Below, piece after piece: positions 38,010-46,681 of a DNA stretch of 52,298 bases. Within the stretch, counting starts at the first letter, position 1; the number at the start of each line of letters is the position of its first letter. The notes beneath the pieces were generated by a model that was given only the letters and a program-made list of their open reading frames with translations, was not told where the DNA came from and searched no databases. This DNA is from Bacteroidales bacterium. Lineage in GTDB: Bacteria; Bacteroidota; Bacteroidia; Bacteroidales; UBA7960. Location of the stretch: assembly GCA_003552075.1 (NCBI GenBank), contig PUOJ01000050.1:1-52298 (forward strand), written 5' to 3'. The translations under genes and the position numbers were made by a program.

Positions 38010-38078
38010 GTTGCTGTTGGCCATTGGCTGTTGGCTATTCGCTGTTAGCGATCGGTTATCGGCTGTTGGCTGATGGCA
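38010..38078 (-). repeat. Family C word repeat overlapping the 3' end of the cyanophycinase lipoprotein gene
   Basis: ttgctgttggccattggctgttggctattcgctgttagcgatcggttatcggctgttggctgatggc. Confidence 0.75.
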
Positions 38079-38923
38079 AAGCGTTCGCCGGGCAGGAATA
38101 TGTCGAGCTGCAGGTTTCGGCCGCCCAGTTTGTGTTCGTATTGGGTTTTGGAGGCGTCGGGGTTTCTGTACACCAGCACCTGGGCTATTCCTATCACTTC
38201 TGCCTCATTTCCGTTGACCAGGATGGCGGTGGATTCGTCGATGCCGATTCCGGGCAGCTCCGGGTGTTCCAGCACGGAGGTGATCAGGCGGTTGTGGCGG
38301 CTTCTCCACACGAAGTGCTGGTCGATCACGGCGGTGGTCAGCAGGCCGAGTCCTTCGGCCAGTTCAAGGTTTTCTGATTCGATCACCGGGAAGGTGGGCC
38401 GGTATTCGGGGTAGCGCAGTTCATCGCCGGTGATCATCTTTTCGCTCATCACGGCGGCGCCGGCACTGGTCCCGGCGATCACGGCGCCACCGGCGTAGGC
38501 TTCGTGGATCGCCTCCATCACCGGACCGTCGTACACGATGTCCATGAAGCGGTTCTGGTCGCCGCCACTGATGTAGATCAGCGGGGCTTGTCTGAGGGAG
38601 TCGACCCATTCCTGGCGTGGTTCCTCGTCCGGAAGAAAGTTAAAACCGGCTATGCGGCTGATTCCTTGTTCCAGGAACTGTTCGCTGGCCCATATGATGG
38701 CCGAGTCGGGCTCGGAGCTGGACATCGGCAGGATGGCCACATAGCCCTCATCCCAGATGCCGGCCTCATCAATCATCCGCTCCACCATCTCGGCCGGGCG
38801 GCTGCCGCCACCGATGATGAAAAGCGAGCCTTCCGGATGATGCGCTTCTGTCCGCTCTGCCGCGGGCTGGCAAGCCCACAGGGTGGCCAATACAATGGCT
38901 AATACAAGAATGTGTGTCTTCAT
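38045..38923 (-). CDS. Cyanophycinase-like lipoprotein (peptidase S51)
   Basis: Lipobox ATLWAC; SLFIIGGG, IYISGGDQNRF, IAGTSAGAAVMSE, VIDQHFVWRSRHNRL, GIGIDESTAI. Confidence 0.92.
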   Translation of the reverse strand: MKTHILVLAIVLATLWACQPAAERTEAHHPEGSLFIIGGGSRPAEMVERMIDEAGIWDEGYVAILPMSSSEPDSAIIWASEQFLEQGISRIAGFNFLPDEEPRQEWVDSLRQAPLIYISGGDQNRFMDIVYDGPVMEAIHEAYAGGAVIAGTSAGAAVMSEKMITGDELRYPEYRPTFPVIESENLELAEGLGLLTTAVIDQHFVWRSRHNRLITSVLEHPELPGIGIDESTAILVNGNEAEVIGIAQVLVYRNPDASKTQYEHKLGGRNLQLDIFLPGERFAISQQPITDR

Positions 38924-39807
38924 TTGCTCCCGATAAAGAGGTGAATATCTGTCAGTACGATCGAATACAGGTCGGTGGAGTCGTGGTGGCGGAAGGCCAC
39001 GTGGATCTCTTCTCCTGCAAAGTCAGCGAGGTCAATGCTTCGAAGCTGCCACACCCAATTTTCCATTTCGGGGTCCAGCCGTTCGCTATAGATGGTTTCA
39101 AAGTCTTCCACATCGGTCCCGGTGGTTGACACCAGCACGCTGTACTTTTCCGTCCTGAACTCCGGTCCGGAGGCACGCGGGGTCACATAAAACTCAAGCA
39201 TTACCTCTTCCTGTTCGCTTAAGTCGATCTTTGGCGTGACGATCCAGTTGTCGGGCTCCAGTACTTCGCCTGTTGCTGCATCCCAGGAGTCGGACATGAT
39301 GTAATACTCTGTTTCGTCATCGCCCTCGAAGCTGTCCCAGTACCAGTTGCGGCCGTCGCCATTGAGGTCGATCAGCGTCCACCCTTCCGGCGGGAAGTCT
39401 TCCTCCAGTGCCGGGTCATCAAATCGTTCCCGGAAGAGTGTTGACACGAGGCTCAGTCGCTCCGTGGCCTCCAGCTTGTTGTAATGCAGCTCCCTTTCCG
39501 GCTCCACCCTCAGGGTCACTTCATACACGCCATCCTCTTCGTAAATTGCCACGGGGTGTTCCTCGTCAGAGGTGTTTCCATCGCCGAAGTCCCAGTGGTA
39601 GCCCACTGCATTCAGGGATTTGTTTTCAAAGGAGACCTCATAATAGATCTCCCCGGTCTCTGAGTCGGTCAGGACCTCAAACGCATAGTCAAATGCTGCC
39701 TGGGTGCTCGCTGCAGGCACCTCCATCTCATCCTCCGAGCAGGCCTGCAAGGCCACGATGAGTGCCGGAACGAGAAGCAGGCTCATTATTTTCAGCAAGG
39801 TTTTCAT
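38920..39807 (-). CDS. PKD + choice-of-anchor-J (adhesin-like) lipoprotein
   Basis: Lipobox IVALQAC; PKD motif YHWDFGDGNTSDEEHPVAIYEEDGVYEVTL; ERFDDPALEEDFPPEGWTLIDLNGDGRNWYW ... DNWIVTPKIDL; ATGA overlap with the next gene. Confidence 0.87.
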   Translation of the reverse strand: MKTLLKIMSLLLVPALIVALQACSEDEMEVPAASTQAAFDYAFEVLTDSETGEIYYEVSFENKSLNAVGYHWDFGDGNTSDEEHPVAIYEEDGVYEVTLRVEPERELHYNKLEATERLSLVSTLFRERFDDPALEEDFPPEGWTLIDLNGDGRNWYWDSFEGDDETEYYIMSDSWDAATGEVLEPDNWIVTPKIDLSEQEEVMLEFYVTPRASGPEFRTEKYSVLVSTTGTDVEDFETIYSERLDPEMENWVWQLRSIDLADFAGEEIHVAFRHHDSTDLYSIVLTDIHLFIGSK

Positions 39808-39914
39808 ATTGTGGTGTTGTTTTGTGAATATTTTCTAAAGGTGTGCATGTCAAACGGCAAAAGGTCTAAAAGGATGCTTTTGCTGCTGGCTTTTGGCCGT
39901 TTGTTCTTCGTTTT

Positions 39915-41258
39915 TTAGTAACAGTCGTTCTGGTACATCTCATCGTGGAAGTTGGTCAGCAGCTCACCCAGCGGGATGGGGAAGCGCGTATAACACTCCT
40001 CGTCAAGGCCGTCGAGCTCTTCCACTGCCCTGCCACTGCGCACAAGGTCAAACCAGCGGTGCCCTTCGAAGGCAAACTCTTTTTGCCTGGTTTCATGGAT
40101 GATGTCGAGCAGTTGTCCGGGGTCGGTGGTTTCAATGGGGTCCAGCCCGGCTCTTTCAAGCACCATGTTGACGTCGGCGCGTGCCTGGTCGAGTGATTCC
40201 CCGAGCAGGGCATAAGCTTCCGCACGGATGAGGTACATCTCTGCCAGTCGCATGACATAGACGTTGTCGGTTCCTGTTTCGATGTCATTGTATTTGATGG
40301 CATAATGGTTGTCTCCGTCGAGTGCGATGGAGAGGTCCCGGCGCACATCATGTTCAGCATACCTTTCGTAGAGCGTTTCGGTTGGCGAGAACTCCCTTCT
40401 TCCGCTCAGGGATGTCGGGAAGAAATACTCTGCCAGCCTGTTGCGGGCCTGCTCATAGAAGTCCACTTCGAAAATGCTTTCACTGTTGCCTCCATCGGCA
40501 AACAGGGTTTCGAAGGGCACCAGCTCCAGCCCGTAATCTTCGATGACGGCTGTAGCTTCGGCTGCAGCGGTGTTGAGTTGAACATCTTGCCCGGTGATGG
40601 CGTGTTCAAAGAGGCTGACCCTTGCTCTCAGTGCCTGTACGGCAGCCCTGGAGGCCAGGCCCTGTTCCACGCTGGTTCGCAGGTAGGCTTCAGCAAAGTC
40701 GAGGTCGTCGTGCACCTGCAGGTATACCTCGGCATAGGGCCTTCGTGGCACGTTGAGGTCGTCTTCATCTTCCGTGGCGGGCTCTGTGCGGATGGGCACG
40801 GGGCCAAACAAGCGCACCAGGTCGAAATGGGCCAGGGCGCGCAGGAACTTCAGCTCGGCGAGGTAGGCGTTGGCCTCCTCATCGCTTAGCTCATCCACCT
40901 GGGGAATTTTGGCGATGGTATGGTTTGCCCTGTTGATCATCCGATAGATGGCCGACCAGGTTCCTTCCACGATCACATTGTCGGCAAGGATGCTGTTGTT
41001 ATCCATCTGGTTATAGCCTGCCGTGGTCCCTGTCCAGGTCAGGTTGTCGGCCGACAGGTCGCCGGCCACGAGGAAGTTCCGGCCATAGTAGCCGGCTGCC
41101 TGCAGCGCAGAGTAAGTGCCGGTGATGGCACTTTCCACGTCGGCTCTGCTTTCAATGGCATCTTCGCCCGGAATGCTGTGATAGGGCTCCACGTCCAGCA
41201 CGTCGCATGCGGAGAGCACAAAAACCAGCATAATGGGCAGCAAAAATATTTTTTTCAT
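39915..41258 (-). CDS. SusD/RagB family nutrient-binding outer membrane lipoprotein
   Basis: Lipobox FVLSACDVLDVEP; NHTIAKIPQVDELSDEEANAYLAELKFLRALAHFDLVRLFGPVPI; RLAEMYLIRAEAYALLG; EFAFEGHRWFDLVRSGRA. Confidence 0.95.
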   Translation of the reverse strand: MKKIFLLPIMLVFVLSACDVLDVEPYHSIPGEDAIESRADVESAITGTYSALQAAGYYGRNFLVAGDLSADNLTWTGTTAGYNQMDNNSILADNVIVEGTWSAIYRMINRANHTIAKIPQVDELSDEEANAYLAELKFLRALAHFDLVRLFGPVPIRTEPATEDEDDLNVPRRPYAEVYLQVHDDLDFAEAYLRTSVEQGLASRAAVQALRARVSLFEHAITGQDVQLNTAAAEATAVIEDYGLELVPFETLFADGGNSESIFEVDFYEQARNRLAEYFFPTSLSGRREFSPTETLYERYAEHDVRRDLSIALDGDNHYAIKYNDIETGTDNVYVMRLAEMYLIRAEAYALLGESLDQARADVNMVLERAGLDPIETTDPGQLLDIIHETRQKEFAFEGHRWFDLVRSGRAVEELDGLDEECYTRFPIPLGELLTNFHDEMYQNDCY

Positions 41259-41374
41259 GATATGTCTTTGATTTACTTGTTTTTACAATGCGTCGGGTGC
41301 CTGTGCTTCCGGTTCATTGCCTTTGCTTTGTCGTTCAGGCAAAGGGCCCGGAGGCACCGCTTTTTCCTTTGGCT

Positions 41375-44314
41375 TTATATGTCGAGGCTGAGCCCGAGTG
41401 AAATGGTACGTACCTGCGGGTGGGTAAAGAAGTCGGTGCCCCTTCTGAGGTCATCGGCACCGGCATAGTTCACTTCCGGATCCATGCCGCTGTAGTTGGT
41501 AAAGGTGAGCAGGTTTTCGCCTGACACGAAGACCCGTGCACTCCTCATCCCCATCCTGGCCACCACGTCCGGGTCGAACCGGTAGGACAGCCGCAAGTTT
41601 TTCACCCGGAGGTAGGAGCCATCTTCAATGAAACGGCTGGATATCCTGTTGTTATTGTTCGGATCCAGCTCCGAAGCCCTGGGGACGTCGGTTTCGTCGC
41701 CAGGCTGCTGCCAGCGGTCAAGTACCGCAGTGGTCTGGTTGTCGCTGCCCTTCATGGACTCGATATAGATGCGGGTGCCATTGAAAATGTCGTTGCCATA
41801 AGAGAACTGCAGGAAGACACTCAGCTCGAAGTTCTGATACCTGAACCGGTTGGTAAGGCCTCCGGTGAAGTCTGGGTTAGGATCTCCAATTTTGGTCCGG
41901 TCTTCCGAGGTGACCTGTCCGTCGCCGGTGATGTCGGCAAATACGATGTCGCCGGTCGAGGGGTCCACGCCCAGGCTCTTGTATCCATAGAAGATCCCGA
42001 TGGGCTCTCCTTCTCGCACGCTGTTGCTTCCCCTGCCGAGGTTATCCAGGGGCTGGCCCTGGTACAGCTCGAGCACCTTGTTGCGGTTTCTGCTGATATT
42101 GAAGTCGGTAGACCAGGAGAACACCGTGTTGTCGATGTTGACGGTGCTCAGGGTGAGTTCGATGCCCCGGTTTTCCAGTTCGCCGATGTTGGAGGTGATG
42201 CTGCCATATCCTGTGGTATAGGATATGGGGCGGCTAAAGAGCAGGTCCTTGGTGTGGTTGTAGTAGTAGTCGACGCTCATTTCGATGCGGTCGTCATACA
42301 GGCCCACATCCACGCCTGCGTTGTACTGGTAGGTTGTTTCCCATTTGAGGTCTGGGTTGGCGATGCCACGTGGGAAGATCCCGGACTGCCCGAGGTAGTT
42401 TGCGCCTCCTCCGTAGAGTGAGAGGTAGGCAAAGTCGGGGATGCCGTCGTTACCGGTGATGCCATACCCGGCACGCCACCGCAGCTCGCTTATGGGGGTT
42501 CCCCAGGCGCGGAAGAAGTCTTCTTCTGACATGCGCCAGGCCACGGATGCGGCAGGGAAGAAGCCGTAACGGTTTTCATCCCAAAAGCGTGAAGAGCCGT
42601 CATAGCGTGCGGTAAAGGAGAGGATGTAGCGGTAGTCATAGTTATAGCGCAGCTGGCCAAAGAAGGAGTTCATCCCGCGGTCTGTAGCATTGGCGGAGGC
42701 TTCTGATATGGTGCCTGCCTCTGCCACATACTGAAAGTAGGCGTTGGGAAAGTCTACACCGCGGATGAAGGAGTTGCGGCGCTCAAACCGTTCAAACGAG
42801 TAGCCGCCAAGCACTTCCATGTTGTGCACTTCGTCGAAGGTGTTAAGGTAGCGCAGGGTATTGTTCGACACGATGTTGAGCACGTTGCTCAGACCTTCCA
42901 GGCCGATGCCGTTGGAGCGTGCGCCCTGGCGCGTGATGGCCGGGTCATAGCTGTGTTCGCGCAGGCTCAGGTAGTCAAAGCCCCAGGTGGTATTGAAGGT
43001 GAGGTTGTCGAGAATGCGGTAGTCGGCGAAGATGTTACCAATGGTCCTATAGTTATGTGCTTCATTGATGGCTTCCTTGCCGATGGCTACCGGGTTGGCG
43101 AAGGGGGCATCTTCGTTATACGTGCCATCTTCATTGTATACCGGATAGATGGAAGGGTTGGCGATGGCGTTGGCCAGCGGCGCATTTAGCGACTGGTCGC
43201 CTTCCACCCGGTTGTTCAGGGCATAGGACACCCCCACGTTCATCCCGATGTCGAGGCGTTCATTGACCGTGTGGTCAAGATTGAGCCGGCCGCTAAGCCG
43301 CTCGTATGAAGTGCCGATCAGCACCCCTTCCTGGTTCAGGTAGCTGCCCGACACATAAAACTGGGTTTGCTCCTCCCCGCCCCTGGCGGAGAGCTCGTAG
43401 TTCATCGTTGGGGCAGTCGACAGGACCTCGCTGAGCCAATCGGTGTCCACCATGGCTGCTGGATCACCGGGCTGTGTCCCTTTCAGTTCGTGCCATTGCT
43501 GCGCGTTGAGCATGTCCAGGCGATTTTCTATGTCTTGCATGCCGGTGGTGGCATTGAAGCTGATTTGCGTCTCTGCCTGGTCTCCTCGTTTGGTGGTGAT
43601 CAGGATAACGCCATTGGTGGCCCTTGCCCCGTATATGGCTGCCGCCGAGGCGTCTTTCAGGACGGTGACGGACTCGATGTCGTTGGGGTTGATGTCTGAC
43701 AGGGCGTCGATGCCTTGTCCGGAAAATCCAACCTGTCCGAAGTCACCGGTGGTCACCGGGATGCCGTCTACCACCACCAGCGGTTGGTTGCCGGCCGAGA
43801 TGGAGCTGCTTCCCCTGATCCGGATGGCGTTGGCGGCACCAGGGGTGCCGGAGCTCTGGGTGATCTGTAAGCCCGCCGAGCGCCCTTGCAGCACACCGTC
43901 GATGGTACGCATGTTTGACTCTTCCAGGTCTTCGGAGCTCACTACGCCGACAGATCCGGATATCAGGCGCCGGGACTCTGTGCCGTAGCCGGTGACGATC
44001 ACTTCGCCCAGCTCAGCCACATCGAGCTCCATCCCGACGTTAATCACGCTGCGGCCTTCGACCGGGATGGTTTCTGGACGCATGCCCACGAAGGTGAAGC
44101 GCAGGGTGTCTTCTGGCGAAACGGCGATCTCATAGCGTCCGTCGCCATCGGTGATGGTGCCACGGGTGGTTCCCTGCACCGTCACGGTAACCCCGGGAAG
44201 GGTAATATCGCCTTCGTCGACCGAGGTCACCACGCCGCTCACCGTCATGCGGTCGGCTTTCACCACAAGGGTGGCCATCAATAAGATGAGCATGGAAAGA
44301 AAGATGTTCTTCAT
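41375..44314 (-). CDS. SusC/RagA family TonB-linked outer membrane protein
   Basis: Carboxypeptidase-regulatory-like N-domain VSGVVTSVDEGDITLPGVTVTVQGTTRGTITDGDGRYEI; plug VLKDASAAAIYGARATNGVILITTKRG. Confidence 0.96.
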   Translation of the reverse strand: MKNIFLSMLILLMATLVVKADRMTVSGVVTSVDEGDITLPGVTVTVQGTTRGTITDGDGRYEIAVSPEDTLRFTFVGMRPETIPVEGRSVINVGMELDVAELGEVIVTGYGTESRRLISGSVGVVSSEDLEESNMRTIDGVLQGRSAGLQITQSSGTPGAANAIRIRGSSSISAGNQPLVVVDGIPVTTGDFGQVGFSGQGIDALSDINPNDIESVTVLKDASAAAIYGARATNGVILITTKRGDQAETQISFNATTGMQDIENRLDMLNAQQWHELKGTQPGDPAAMVDTDWLSEVLSTAPTMNYELSARGGEEQTQFYVSGSYLNQEGVLIGTSYERLSGRLNLDHTVNERLDIGMNVGVSYALNNRVEGDQSLNAPLANAIANPSIYPVYNEDGTYNEDAPFANPVAIGKEAINEAHNYRTIGNIFADYRILDNLTFNTTWGFDYLSLREHSYDPAITRQGARSNGIGLEGLSNVLNIVSNNTLRYLNTFDEVHNMEVLGGYSFERFERRNSFIRGVDFPNAYFQYVAEAGTISEASANATDRGMNSFFGQLRYNYDYRYILSFTARYDGSSRFWDENRYGFFPAASVAWRMSEEDFFRAWGTPISELRWRAGYGITGNDGIPDFAYLSLYGGGANYLGQSGIFPRGIANPDLKWETTYQYNAGVDVGLYDDRIEMSVDYYYNHTKDLLFSRPISYTTGYGSITSNIGELENRGIELTLSTVNIDNTVFSWSTDFNISRNRNKVLELYQGQPLDNLGRGSNSVREGEPIGIFYGYKSLGVDPSTGDIVFADITGDGQVTSEDRTKIGDPNPDFTGGLTNRFRYQNFELSVFLQFSYGNDIFNGTRIYIESMKGSDNQTTAVLDRWQQPGDETDVPRASELDPNNNNRISSRFIEDGSYLRVKNLRLSYRFDPDVVARMGMRSARVFVSGENLLTFTNYSGMDPEVNYAGADDLRRGTDFFTHPQVRTISLGLSLDI

Positions 44315-44398
44315 AGTGATTGCGTATTTGGTTTATTGATTATGATGTGATGTACACGGGTTAAAGGGCTACTGAGGGGTGCGGTTTGGTGTGTCTGG

Positions 44399-45556
44399 TT
44401 ATTCATACGTGCCTTTCCGCAACATTTTTCCGTCCTTCACCATCATCTTGCCCCTGGCACAGAGGTGAACGATGCGAAAGTCCTTGTCCACCAACAGGAG
44501 GTCGGCATCTTTTCCCGGGGCGACACGGCCTTTGCCTTGCAGCTTGAGGATGTCAGCCACGTTGGAGGTGACGGGCTGCAGTGCTTTTTCCAGGGGCAGG
44601 TCTTCTTCCAGGACACAATCCCGCAGCTCATCCATCATCGATTTCAGTCCGCCGGATTCCAGCCTCACCAGCTCTCCCTTTTCGTTGAACTGTGGCAGGG
44701 AGCCTGCGCCGTCGCTGCTCATCGTGACATGTGCCAGGGGCACGCCGGCTTTTAATAGTGCCACAATGCCTTTAGACGGTTTAATTTCCTCGTCAGGAAA
44801 GATGGGATATGCACTTGTGGTGAAGTCCACGTAGCCGTGTTTGCCGTATTCTTTGGCGTCTTCAAAAATATATTCATTGCGGTTACAGTGCGTTGGCAGA
44901 AACTGTGTCAGCTTGAGTTCACTGAAGTTGACGGCATCATAGAGCGGCTGAAATGGGTTTTCCGCATCGCCCATATGGATGTTTACGATGCCCGACTTGC
45001 CGCCCAGCATTGCGCCTACGCGCGAATGTGCGGCCAGCCGGATAAGCTCCGACACCGTGGGCGTCGAAGACCGGTGGTCCGACAAGGCGATCTCCCCGGT
45101 ACCGATCACCTCTTCGATCATGCTGATGTCTTTGCCGACATCTCCCAGGATGGTGGGAGTTGGCACCTGGTAGGCCCCAGTATACATATACGCACTGACG
45201 CCTTCTGCGCGCAGGCCTTTGGCTTTCATGAGCACGGAGCGCAGGTCGCGGGTGAGGCCGTCGGTGCCGAGGCAGCCCACAACGGTAGTCACGCCGGCTT
45301 CTAGCATCCTGCTTAAGGGCATCTCTGGCGTCCGGCTGGCCGGGCCACCCTCTCCGCCCGCGCCGGCGATGTGCACGTGTGAGTCGATGAGTCCGGGAAA
45401 CAGGCGGAGCCCCGTCCCGTCAATGACGTCCACATCCAGGTTTTCAGGTGGTGTAATCTTTTTGCCGACGGCCACGACCTGGGTGGCAGCCACCAGGACA
45501 TCCATTGGCCCGAGGTGATCCGGTGCATACACCTCGCAGTTGGTGAACAGTATCAT
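44399..45556 (-). CDS. iadA: Isoaspartyl dipeptidase (beta-aspartyl-peptidase)
   Basis: FPGLIDSHVHIAGAGGEGGPASRTPE, GVTTVVGCLGTDGLTRDLRSVLMKAKGLRAEG, HMGDAENPFQPLYDAV, THCNRNEYIFEDAKEYGKHGYVDFTTS, MSSDGAGSLPQFNEKG; start at MILFTNC. Confidence 0.93.
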   Translation of the reverse strand: MILFTNCEVYAPDHLGPMDVLVAATQVVAVGKKITPPENLDVDVIDGTGLRLFPGLIDSHVHIAGAGGEGGPASRTPEMPLSRMLEAGVTTVVGCLGTDGLTRDLRSVLMKAKGLRAEGVSAYMYTGAYQVPTPTILGDVGKDISMIEEVIGTGEIALSDHRSSTPTVSELIRLAAHSRVGAMLGGKSGIVNIHMGDAENPFQPLYDAVNFSELKLTQFLPTHCNRNEYIFEDAKEYGKHGYVDFTTSAYPIFPDEEIKPSKGIVALLKAGVPLAHVTMSSDGAGSLPQFNEKGELVRLESGGLKSMMDELRDCVLEEDLPLEKALQPVTSNVADILKLQGKGRVAPGKDADLLLVDKDFRIVHLCARGKMMVKDGKMLRKGTYE

Positions 45557-45820
45557 TATGTGTGTATTTAAGGTCAGCACTAATAAAGTCGAAAAGCACT
45601 GGCTTGCCAGGCATGATGGGTTTTGGCAACCCCATGACAGTTATTGGCCTTCAGGCTCCTCATTGCAACAAAGACAAATTTAGTAAGTTTTTTAAAATAT
45701 TTATTAATTCGGCTCTTATTTCTTTCGCGGTCATCAAATACACCTTTGCTGTATCCATTTTAAAAATATATTACCTTTACAGGTCGAAAATTGTGGCACA
45801 CAAATTAAAAATCGTGACCT

Positions 45821-46681
45821 ATGACGGATTTTACCAACACACCTGAGATTGCTGATGAGGACATCCGGCAACGTACGGAAACAATATTGCAGGATGCGCG
45901 TGAAACTTCCGATATGGGAAAGGTTTATCGTGAATTGCTTGGGGTGATCGACCTGACCACCCTGGAGGGCACCGACACGAAGAGGCGGGTGGAAGAGCTT
46001 TGCAACCAGGCGGTGTCATTTTCGGCTTTGCCTGATGGGTTGCCTGATGTGGCGGCGGTTTGTGTCTATCCGCCTTTTGTGGCGCAGGCCCGCAAGTTGT
46101 TGGAAAACACAGGCATCAGTGTGGCGTCCGTAGCCGGTGCCTTCCCTTCCGGTCAGTCGCCGCTTTTTGTAAAGATGGCGGAGGTACGGTATGCTGTGGA
46201 CGAGGGTGCACAGGAGATCGACATGGTCATCTCACGCGGGAAGTTCCTGGAGGGCGAATACAGTGAGGTTTTTGATGAGATCGCCGCCATCAGGGAAGCC
46301 TGTAAGGATGCGCACCTGAAGGTTATTTTGGAGACTGGGGAGTTGAAGACGGCCACCAACATTCGTCGTGCCAGCGAGATCGCCTTGGAGGCAGGGTGTC
46401 ATTTCCTCAAGACTTCCACGGGGAAGGTCAAGCCGGCGGCCACGCCGGAGGCCATGCTGGTGATGCTGGAGGCGATCCGCGACCACCACAAAAAAACCGG
46501 CCTGATGACCGGTATCAAGCCTGCCGGGGGCATTTCTGACCCCGAGACGGCCCTTGCTTATTATCGTCTCACCCGCGAGGTGCTTGGCTCCAAGCGGCTG
46601 AGCAAAAAGTGGTTCCGCATAGGAGCCAGCCGCCTGGCCGGCTCCCTGGTGGAGGCTATCCGCAATGCAAAAAACGCCTGA
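45821..46681 (+). CDS. deoC: Deoxyribose-phosphate aldolase
   Basis: IDLTTLEGTDTKRRVEELC, EIDMVISRGKFLEGEY, KVILETGELKT, FLKTSTGK, GIKPAGGIS. Confidence 0.94.
   Translation: MTDFTNTPEIADEDIRQRTETILQDARETSDMGKVYRELLGVIDLTTLEGTDTKRRVEELCNQAVSFSALPDGLPDVAAVCVYPPFVAQARKLLENTGISVASVAGAFPSGQSPLFVKMAEVRYAVDEGAQEIDMVISRGKFLEGEYSEVFDEIAAIREACKDAHLKVILETGELKTATNIRRASEIALEAGCHFLKTSTGKVKPAATPEAMLVMLEAIRDHHKKTGLMTGIKPAGGISDPETALAYYRLTREVLGSKRLSKKWFRIGASRLAGSLVEAIRNAKNA

Noticed and set aside
34816-45556. Reading the SusCD cluster as an ordinary polysaccharide utilization locus
   Set aside because: No glycoside hydrolase, lyase or esterase is present; every enzyme in the cluster is a peptidase of the cyanophycinase or isoaspartyl dipeptidase type.
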